A DNA stretch of 64,000 nt, taken from Paragordius varius (Eukaryota; Nematomorpha). The stretch spans positions 1,054,001 to 1,118,000 of the forward strand of contig OZ176057.1 of assembly GCA_964247055.1 (NCBI GenBank), written 5' to 3'. The notes beneath the pieces are model-generated. The model made no database searches, was not told the DNA's origin, and saw only the letters and a list, made by a program, of their open reading frames with translations. Of the stretch, positions 1 to 11,743 are shown piece after piece; position 1 is the first letter of the stretch, and the number at the start of each line of letters is the position of its first letter. The position numbers and the translations under genes are program-made.

Positions 1-103
1 GTATATAATAACTTACACTAAACTGTTTTTTTTCAGTTTTATAGGTTATAGATATTGTTCAATCAAGTGATTTTTATTAGTTCTTATTTTAAAATCTGTA
101 TAT

Positions 104-388
104 ATACCATTTACACTTCAAATTTATTCTTGAACAATTCAAATTCCACCCTAAAAATATTATGTGTTTTGGGATAATATAACTCCTCATTAATATGAAA
201 TATATATTTACGGAATAGGTTTTCATTTTTTTGGCAAATTAATTTTAACAGAATTTCTTATTTTAAAAATATTATAAAAAAAGTAATTTTTAATCTTAAA
301 AAAACACATAATTTGTTTTAGGGTGAATTTGAATTGTTTGAGAGTGAATTTGAATTGTTCAAGAGTGAATTTGAATTGTAAATGGTAT
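104..388. repeat. MITE-1 copy
   Basis: MITE-1 consensus: TACCATTTACAATTC at the left end, its inverse at the right, each followed inward by one or more 21-bp units (inner form CACCCTTGAACAATTC), around an AT-rich core of about 200 bp. This copy is flanked on the right by a TA run and MITE-6. Confidence 0.85.
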
Positions 389-408
389 ATATATATATAT
401 ATATATAT

Positions 409-606
409 ACAGTATGAGTAAGTATACATTGCAATAAAGTTATAAATTATTGCCAAATAGTAAATACAATACAACAAAGGGGGCAGTATTAGTTTGTTAA
501 TAATAGTAAAAAGTGAAAAAAATAACTATAAGCCTATAATACTGCCCTTTGTTGTATTGTATTTACTATTTGGCAATAATTAATAACTTTTTTATATGAA
601 ACAAGC
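409..606. repeat. MITE-6 copy
   Basis: Palindromic element starting ACAGTATGAGTAAGTAT, with long arms containing AAATACAATACAACAAAGG and its inverse TTTGTTGTATTGTATTTACT. Confidence 0.75.
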
Positions 607-998
607 TTATATATATATAGATATATATATATATATATATATAACTTGAATAATATTTTGATTTTGGTTGAGTATGGAAAAATTGAAGTATAATATATTA
701 ATCAGCTGATTTGAATAGTGTAATTTTAATATTTTTCTGGTGGTGAGCGGTTTAAAGTACGCTTTTATATTCTATATTCATTAGAAATTTGAAAATTCAA
801 AAATTTGATTAAAAAAGAAACAAAAAGAAATAAATTATTTTTTTTCTGAAAATTATAAAATAAAAAAAAAATTTTTATGAATTCGTTTCATTAATTTGGT
901 TTTGATTCCAATTTCATTTCAATTATATCTATCATGTCATTTTAAATCCGAAAAATACATATAATTAATAATGCAAGTTATGCATTTTTACGTTCAAT

Positions 999-1276
999 AT
1001 ACCATTTACAGCTCAAATTTATCCTCTTGAACAATTTAAAATCACCCTCAAATAAATTAAGTGTTTTTTAAGATTTAAAAATACCCATATTTAATTATAT
1101 TATTAAAAAATGAAATTTCGTTTGAAATTAGCATTTTATTAAACTAAAATAATAGACTATGCTATGAGGAAATAATTCATATTTATGATGAGTTATATTA
1201 GCTGCCCGAAAACATAATTTATTTTTAGGGTTGAATTTAAATTGTTCAAGGGTGAATTTGAATTGTTTGAGGGTTT
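999..1276. repeat. MITE-1 copy, right terminus degraded
   Basis: The left end ACCATTTACAGCTC is clear. The core is in the TTTTTTAAGATT orientation and the right arm has two units without a clean terminus. It lies about 200 bp before the first exon in the window. Confidence 0.75.
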
Positions 1277-1483
1277 ATTACTTTGAGTTTGTTGTTTTAA
1301 CACTTTTCACAAAAGGTATAACAAATTCACCTTAAAGAATATTTAAAAAAAAGTTTTTTATATCAAAACACAAAATATGAAAATTAATTTATTTTTATTT
1401 TCGAGAAAAAAATCAATCCACTTTAAAAAAAACTTGTCAAGTTCCGTCTTTTTATTTTTAAATCATTTTCTGTTATTCTACAG

Positions 1484-4400
1484 GTGAATAATGCAACAGC
1501 TAAAGTACAACAAACTAATACACCTAAATTAAACAAGGTAGGACCCTTGCAACAATTTTCTGTGTTAAATTCCAGGGATATTTCTACGCTTAATTCGAAT
1601 CGTAAGTAGATTTTTTCTTATACATTATTTTATAGTAATTCGAATTGTAAGTTTATTTCGTTTACAATACTTTATAACAGTGGTGTTTAACAAAAATGGT
1701 TTTACGGGCTGAATTAAAAGGCCAACATTCCCAAAACACATATTTTATGGGAATTGAAAAAATATTTTATTAGATTTTAAATTTCAAACATAACAGTGTA
1801 AAAATTACAACATTTTTTCAAACATTTTCTGCTTGTTTTCTTGTTAATGACAAGATTTATTCAGAAAAAACTTGTTTACGAAAATATCAATTTTACTTTG
1901 ATTTTGTACTGGATGCCTGTCTGTTGAACACCATTTATTCAATTCAAGTTAAAAACAAAAAGACAAATAGTTTATTAGATTTCAAATATAAAAGTTTAAA
2001 TTATCATTTTTTATAACATTTTCTGCTTGTTTTCTTGTTAACGGCAAGATTTATTCAAAAAAAAACCTGGTTTAAAAAATATCAATTTTACTTTGATTTT
2101 GTAAAATTTTGAAGTGAGAATTTCTTGCGGGCTGCCTGCCTGTTGAAAACCACTTAATTAATTCATGGGCATAAAATGTTATAACTAAAAAACAAATATT
2201 TTTTTTACTCAAAAAACCCTACTTTTTCAAACCCTATTTTTTCCGATATAAATTTTTATCTGCATTTGTAAAATATATAATTGATTGTGTTACCAATTTA
2301 CACCACCATTTTATATTTTGCCATTTATAACGATTAAATAAATAAACAAGATTTAGAAAATGTAGCGGGTTTTTTGAAAAAAAACATTTGTATTATTATA
2401 TTGGAATTATAATTCAGCTAAAATTATATGAATTTAGTATATGAATTTTCGATTACTACGAGTAATCTTTTTCATAAAATTAAAATATATACTAAAATTT
2501 TTTACGTTTTATCTTTATATTTTTTTTGTTCTGGTATCTACTGTTTATAATATTTCTTTTTTATCAAAAAATTATGGACACAAAAGTTCTAATATAAAAT
2601 CAAAATTTTAAACTTGGTACATTAACAGTATGTACTCATTGATTAATTTATGTTGGCCAATAGTAATACCCTATGTTAATATATACCATTTAAAGTTTAA
2701 ATTCACCCTTGAACAATTAAAATTCAGTCTAAAATAAATTATTTATTTTTTAAAGTTAGCAATTCCTTTCATTTTATAATATATTGAGAAATATGAAATT
2801 CTGTTTAAAATTAATATAATGCTGAAAAAAAATAATTAACTCTCTCCAAAACATATATTTCATATTAATGATTAGTTATATTATCCCAAAAAAACACAAT
2901 TTATTTTTAGGGTCAATCTGAATTGTTCAAGGGGTGAATTCTAAGTGTTCAAGGGGTGAATTTGAATTGTTTAAGGGGAATTTGAATTGTTCTAGAAAAA
3001 TTTTGAATTGTAAATGGTATTATTTGAAGTAAAATTTTCTTTTGAAAGATGGGTAGAAAAAAACTTATTAAAATATCCACCATTTATATCCTCCTTTTTA
3101 AACCCCAAAAACATAAAAAATGTGCATACTCTTATTTGTTATAGTATCTATACTACATCCTGGCCTAAGCCTAATCAACAATCCCGCACCTAATCATCTT
3201 TTAAATCAAACGATGCCTTTGTTAACTCAAAACACGAATAATAATAATAATAGCATTGGAAACGCTCAATACATTAATGTATCTACAGGTCAAATTTTAA
3301 CACCCCATATGGATGTGGCCACAGGTCAAGTTGTGTTAAAACAACAACAGTTGGTTGGTAGTAATCAACAAACTTTACTCAATCTACAATCAACCCCATC
3401 GCTTTATGGTGAAAATTTGTTGGCTACTTTGTCATTATAACTTTTATATGAAAACTTATTTTTAAAAACGGTATTAAATAAAAAAAATTGCGTACGGTTT
3501 CAAACACTATATAAAAGACTTATTATCTGCTGTTCTATAAGTGTTTTTGTTTTAACTCCTTAACTAGATGTCCCTCTCCTCCTTGGGTAAAAAAAAATAA
3601 GGATGGATATGTTGAAATAATGGTTGTCCTTTATATAAAATTATTAAATAATGTTTTGCAGACGGACATCCTTTATGCAGTGTAAACTGTGTGCGCAATT
3701 TTTTATATTTATTTTATATGTGACGTTTTTAAATAATTTTCCATATATTAAACTATTTACGTGTCAATATATTCTACAATTTATCACATTAATTGTTTTG
3801 GACATTTAACAATGAGCTTTTTGATGATAGTATTATGATGTTTTATTCCTAATTTTTAAATAATGTGTTAAAAGTTAAAATCGTTGTAAGTTGAATTACT
3901 TTTTTAAACACTTATAGTTTGTTTGGGTTTTTTAGTTTAAAAACCCCAAATTGCCATTTTAGTTCTAATATTATTCTATATATTTGTATAATGTTTCACT
4001 TTTAATTATAATTAGAGGGTATTGATTTGATTATTAAGCTATAAATTTTTTTTTTCGCGATCGGGTTATCACGTGATGTCAGCCCTCTTTAATAATCAAA
4101 AAATAAATATTTTAATAATGAAACACAGTTCCAATGTAAGAGCCTTGTATTTTAACACCGAAAATTTTATTTTTAACTCTGTAAAAAGTATATTTATACT
4201 ATATGATAAGGGTTAAACATGTTTTAAATTATTTATAAAGTGATAAATTTAACTCTATAAACCGCTCCTTTAAATAAATACTTTTACCGTTTTGCATTGC
4301 AAAAAATGACATATAAAATTTTTTTTTACAATGCATGTTAATTTTAATAAATGCTTGTTGAGTTATTGTTAATGCTGCTTGCGTTTGTACAAAGATAGTC

Positions 4401-7400
4401 CAATTTTGACCAGTTCATTTATCTTTTTTTAGGTAAAAACAATAATAATATTTTAACCGCCATTTCAATACCATCTACCAATGGTCGGTCTTACCAATAC
4501 AATCATTCGACTGGTGAAGTTTTGAATAAAACAACATCTTTAACGGGCTTTACCAGTAGTACGGGTAAAACCCAAAGTAATCCCCTTCAACAAACTCAAA
4601 TGATTCAATGTATAAATCCACCATCTTCTTTACATATCAATCATCCTACTCATCAAATGCTAAATTATCCAGGAACTTCTAATATGGTTCAATTGGTTTT
4701 ACAACAATCACCAACTCCTTTAGTTTTAGCTAATAATACTAATCATCAAAATCAGCATCATATAAATTCAAATAATAATGTTAATTTGGCAACAGGCCAT
4801 CATAATCTCCTAAATCCAAGTTTGTTTGTGCTCTTTTATTATACGATTTGTGCTCGCTCTAATAAATTTTTTAGGGCAGTGAATATTGAATAACATTTTT
4901 ATGGGGTAACTTAAAAATATATATAGTAAGTACAATCATGTAATATACCATTTACTAATTCTTCCTTGAACAATATAAATCACCCTGAAATAAATTATGT
5001 GTTTTTGTAAGATTCAAAATTACCTGTATTATATTTATATTTTTTTATAAAATCAAATTATAAAAAAATAAGCGCCATAAAGATATATTTCATATTAATA
5101 ATGAGTTATTATATTAGCTGTTCGAAAACACATAATTTATTTAAAGGGTGATTTTGCATTGTTCGTGGGTGAATTTGAATTGTAAATGGTATATAATCAA
5201 TGAATTAAATTTAAATACGTAAAATACTAACAACACAGGGGTGTTCACAAATGGTTTTGCGGGCCGCACTAGAAATATTTTATTAGATTTTTTACATAAT
5301 ACTGTAAAATTTAAAACAATAAACAATTTTTCTGGTTTGTTGTCAATTGGATACACTTTTTTCAGAAAATTTGTTTAGGTATTATTAATTTTACTACTAA
5401 GATTTCATGAGTATATTCTTTCAATTATAAATTTCCAAATTTTTACCGCGTGTTGGACACCCCTGTATTAAATTATTGATTGAAATAACAGATTTATTAT
5501 CGACTTGTCCCTCCCACTTGTAGATTTGCGAATTTACTATTTTTAATTTAATAAAATATATATTACAGTAAAAATTGGAAGTATAAGGACAAAATATTAA
5601 AATATAAAGACACATATTTTTTTAAATCTTTATTTTTTTAAATATAAATCATTGTTTCAAATTGCAAATTATAAAAATGTTATGTATATTCATGACATCA
5701 ATTCTTTATAAAACAATTGTAATTAATAAATAGTTTATAGAGAAAAAAAATTAAGGTTTGAAAAAGTATGGGGTTGTCTTTTAGAATAAAGTATATGTCT
5801 TTATATTGCTACATTTGCTCCGTGCAATATCAGTTTATTTAATATTGCAATTTTTATTCTTCTTATGATAATAGATTTACTCACAAACGCTATTATTCAT
5901 CCAAATCAATTAATTTCACCGTCTCACAATACCTTGATGAATCAAATTAACTCATATGGATCTACAACTCATCCAACGTTAATTATACCTTCACCCACTG
6001 GTCTAACCCCCAATAATAATATGAATTCGAATATGAATTCTCAGGCTTTTATTCTAAATCCTATCAATTCGAATAATCAAAACACAAATAATCAAAGTAA
6101 TTTGAATAATTTAAGTAATTTAAGTCCTGTGCTACAACAAAATACTTTACAACATCAACAACAACACATTATAACAAATTACCCCTTGATGAATAATAAT
6201 GTGGCGAATATGTCATATATCCTAATTCAACCTACTAATCAACAGGTGAATAATGCAAATGCCATACAAAATTTTAATCAACTACCACCAGTTGTGAATA
6301 ATATGACAAATTTAATGGATGCCACTAAAAACCAACAAAGTTTAATAATGACAACTATTCCAAATTCCTTGATATTACCACCTGGAGGGCCAGGCCAAAA
6401 ATTGACTGGTAAGTTCCCTCTAAAATCGATAATTATCGAGTTTGTTTGGACAAAACTTAAAAATTTAAAAAAACAAATATTTTTAAGACACGCACACTTT
6501 AATCCGTGATATCTTCAATATACACTATTATGATTTTGTTATTTCCATTTTTTATTGTAAGGATCAATAGATTAATTATTTATGCAAAACAATAAAAGTT
6601 ATGATTATTTTAGAAAATCATTTTATGTCTTTTTATTTTTACGTTTTGTCTCTATATAACTAAATTTTTACTGTATTTAAATAGGAAAGTTTTTATTTAT
6701 ATATAGCTAAGAATAACATGATTATTTTTAGGGTGTATATCTGTAGCGCAAGTATGTGAACGGTTTTATGAAATGATTAATGGTGAATTTGAAGTGTTTA
6801 GGTATAAAATGTTAAATGGTGAATTTGAAGTCTTCAAATACGAATTGTTAAATGGTGAATTTGAAGTGTTGAGGAGAAATTTTTATGTTTAGAGGACCAA
6901 ATGACTCATGCATGGTGTTTGAGGGTGAAATCTAAGACAAAAAAATTTAACCATAAAAACCGCGTTTAAGTTGTTTAAGTTCTATTAATTATGGATGTAA
7001 TTAAAAGCTTTCATCTAAGATTATTGAATTCTTTCTGTATACTTATAATAAACATTTGAATCTTTACGTTTAAAGTTAACGACAAATTATATGTCATTCC
7101 ATTAATCTTTGTCTATTCATTTGGTTATGCCACATGATGTTTGGTTTTTTTATGTTATGTTTGATGTTGTCTTTTTTCGTTCGGTATACTAAGGAGGGTG
7201 TTTTTTGCGGTTTATATTTCATAGTTTTAATTGAGTGATTGGTTTTTCTTTGCTCTGTGTCGAGCAAAAATATCTTAGTCTGTTCTTTCGTTTGATTTAC
7301 AATTATTTTATGTTTGTATTGAGAGTTCTTTTGTTACATTGTTGTCAGAAAAACCAACTTTAAGTACCTTATTTCCTGTATTTAGCATTTTGGCAAGGTT

Positions 7401-8482
7401 TCTAGGGCAGATAAAATTTAAAACATTTGGCCTATACCCCATGAAATTACATCTTTATTTCTTCTATAATTATTTTATGTCAATTATATAAGTTTTGATA
7501 ACAACAAAAAATATGGCTTATAATATCAATAAAACTAAATTATTGTTTTTGTGATATTTAGATGGCGGATTGTTAATTAGATAATGATCGGCAAGAGATT
7601 ATTTAAAAATTAATTACATTTAAACATTGTCACCAGAAAATTTATTTGGATCATTTTTTAATAATTGCATTTTTTACCGTGATTATATAAAGTAATAATT
7701 AATCAAAAAAAGTTATACTGGAAGAAAAATTCTCATCTCAAACTTTTTGCCGCCAAATATTTTTTTTGAAAAAAAAATTTTTGAGAACTACACAAAATTT
7801 CCATATAAAATTCGTTAAATAATTTTTTTTTACATTTTTAAATTTTAATAAAATCAATATCATTATAAATAATGGTAAAGGTAAAAAATTAATTTATTTG
7901 TAAATTTTACACAATTATTTTAATATAAAATTATAATTTTAAAAAAATTATTTATTTTTTTAACTTTATAATAAAATGTCATAAATAATGGTTAAAGATA
8001 AAAAATATTTTTTTTTATATTTTTAAAACTTTAAATTTTAATAAAAATGTGATTATAAATAATGGTTAAAGGTAAAAAATTAATTTTAATTGTAATAAAA
8101 AAATAAAAGCAATTATATATTAATTTAAATACAGAAAATTTAAAAATTTACATCATCAACATAATTACATTCACTAAAAATTTATTTGAAAATAATTTTA
8201 AGTTTAAAAGCAAAAAATTATTTTTTTTAACTTTTTTCCCCAGTTTTTAATCAATTATATATAGCACTTTATACTTAAATAAATGCTTAATCTTTAATTA
8301 CCATTTACAATGCAAATTCACCCTTGAACAATTCAAATTCACCCTCGAACAATTCAAATTCCCAAAAATAAATTATGTGTTTTTTAAATTTCTAATTACC
8401 TATATATTTTTATATTTTTAAAAATATAATATTGTTTAAATTTAAATTAATACTGAAAAAAATAATAAACTATGTCATGAAG

Positions 8483-8513
<31 letters not shown>

Positions 8514-8715
8514 ATATTAATGTTAAGTTATATTAGCCCTAATATTTATAATTTATTTTTAAGGTCAATTTTAATTGTTTTAGGGTAAATTTGAATTTTT
8601 TAAGGGTGATTTCCAATTGTTTAAGGGTAATTTTGAATTGTTCATTGGTGAATTTGAATTGTTCATTGGTGAATTTGAATTTGTTCAAGGTGAATTTGAA
8701 AACTCACTTATTAAC

Positions 8716-8759
<44 letters not shown>

Positions 8760-11709
8760 TTTTACAATTTACTGTGCAAATTATATAGGCGCAACTTATT
8801 TAAACAACTCAGTTAAACCTTTAAATACCAGCCAAATTTCTTCTCAATATCAACCACAAAACAATAATAATATAAATAATAATTTACAGTTTTTGAATAA
8901 TAATACTAATAATATAGCTGTTAATGGAGGAAATACTAATAAATTTATTTGCTTGGATATAAATGGCACACCTTATTTAGTTTTGAATGCAAATACTGCA
9001 AACCTAAATCCTGTTGCAGTAAGTTTTTAGAAATTTATATAAAAATCAAAAATTTAATATAGTAGAGAATAGTAGAAAGAAAAATACATTTTGAATTCCT
9101 TAGGTTTTTTTTCATTAATGTATACAGTCATGTATCCTTTATTTTATCGAAAATTATTATTTGTTAAATAGGGGAGGTATAAATAATTGGTAAAGAATGG
9201 AAAAAACAAGAGCTCTATGGTACTACAGTCATGTATCCTTTATTTTATCAATTTTTTTTTATTTTCGTTAAATGGGGGGTATAAATATTTGGTAAAGAAT
9301 GGAAAAAACAAGAGCTGTATGGTATTAATAATATATCATATTCATTTAAAATTTATTTTTTTTTCGTTAAATGGGGGCTATAAATATTTAGTAAAGAATG
9401 GAAATAACAAGAGCTCTATGGTATTAACTATATGTCATATTCATCAAAAAAGTATAAGAATTACCATAGAGCTCTTGTTTTTTCCATTCTTCAAATATTT
9501 TACCCATTAAACGAAAAAAAAATAATTTTTTTATAAAGTAAAGGATACATGACTGTAAGATACTCTTTAGTAGGTAAGATAAAATCTATGTTTTGAAATT
9601 TAAAATAAATACTAGATTAATTTCCAAAAAAAATGATAAAAAATGTTAACTTTAATAAATTTTTATAATTTTTTTAGTTTAAAATTTAGAGAAAGGTATG
9701 ATATAACATTTGCAATTCAAATTCACCCTAAAAATATATGATATATTTTCGGGCACTAATATAACTCTTTAAGTAATATGAATTTTATTCTAATGACATA
9801 GTTTATTATTATTTCAGTATTATGTTAATTTTAAACAAAATTTTATTTTTTCAAAAAAAATATCAAATAATATAGGTAATTTTTTAACTTTGAAAAAACA
9901 CATAATTTATTTTAGGGGTGAATTTGAATTGTAAATGGTATATAATCAGCAGCTCTTTGTTTATATACAGTAGCGTATGGCTTAAAACAATATTAGTCCA
10001 TAAAAGAATAAAAAATGTTTTTTCAAAAAAACAAGGGGATGTTATGGATATGTGTACATACAAATAGGCTTGCTCTTCCTTTTATGGAGACTAATATTGT
10101 TTTATGCCATACGCTACTGTAAATGAAACATTGTTTATTGTTACAATTTCTTAAACAAATTAAATCTCTATCTCCATTTGTTTAACAAATTACAATCAGA
10201 TTCATGAAAATGATGATTGCGAATAAATAAATGGAATACCAAATGAGAAAAAAAATAATAAGCACTTGATTAAAAAAATTTATAATAAATACACCATCTA
10301 CGAACCTTATGAAGCTTTTTTGTTGAATATCTACTTACAGATTTAACATATAATTTTTAACCATGTGCTAATCGTTTTTTTTAATTTAAATATTCATTAG
10401 TTATTACTTGATAAACAATGATTTTACTATATATATATATATCATTTCAATGTGGCCCGCGAAACCATATTTGTTTGACACTACTGCGATAGGTTAATAC
10501 CATTTACAATTCAAATTCACCCTTAAACAATTTAAATTCACCCTCAAATAAATTATATGTTTTAAATTAAAATTTACTATATTTTTATATATTTTCAAAA
10601 AATTATGTTTCAAATTAAAATCATATTGAAAGAATAATAAACTATGCCATAAATATATATTTTCATGCTAATAATGAGTTATATTAGTTCGAAAACACAT
10701 AATTTATTTTTAGGATGAACTTGAATTGTTCAAGGGTGAATTTGAACTGTGAATACGTTTTTATTCTTTTATCTTTAATTTATAATTTCATTTTCAATTA
10801 GTTAACTGGCATACAAAATTCAATTATATATGGTGGTCTCCCTAGCCTCAATAATGAAACAAATGTGTGCAATAATGGCATAAATAGTAATAATCAACTT
10901 TTACTAAATACCAACACTACTGGGCAAAATCCTTCAAATTCATTAATCCGCAATTTAACTGGAACGGTAATTATATATATATTTATAAATACCATTTACA
11001 GTTCAAATTCACTCTTGATCAATACAAATTCACCACACTAAAATAAATTATGTGTTTTTTAAAGTTAAAAATTACCTATATAAAATAAAATTTTGTTAAA
11101 AATTATTATAATACTGAAAAAAATAATAAAGTATGCCATAATTATATTATTCATATTAATGCCGAATTATTTTAGGTCGAAAACACATAATTTATTTTAA
11201 GGGTGAATTTGAATTGTTTAAGAGTGAATTTTAATTGTAATATACAGTATACATTATATATAATTATTTTATTTTGAAAAAGGAATTATATTTTATTTAT
11301 AATATATTTATATGCGGACATAAAAGTTTTTACGCATTAAAATGTTCTAAAATAATTTTTTTAATTTAATTTTCTCGATTTATAATATATTTATTGAGAA
11401 AATATTTTCTTTTGAAAACCACTTGTTTGTTTCAAACTAATTTTTTCCAATTGACAATATAATTAATTATAATATAAATGTTTTCAACAACGAAATATTG
11501 CAATTAATAACCAGAAAACCTATATTTTATTAGATTCCTTGTTAGAATCTTATTAAAATAAATTATTTATTAAGAACCTAATAAAGATATTCAATGTGTG
11601 AATGGTTAAAAGTTAATATGGATTGAAAGTGGTTTAATCAAAAGAATAAGTTAAAAATGAATTATAAAAAAGTTTAAATACATTTTTAAGAACCAACTTG
11701 AAGGGCAAA

Positions 11710-11743
<34 letters not shown>

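Noticed and set aside
223-477. Open frame on the minus strand
   Set aside because: Made of a MITE-1 arm, a TA run (IYIYIY) and part of MITE-6.
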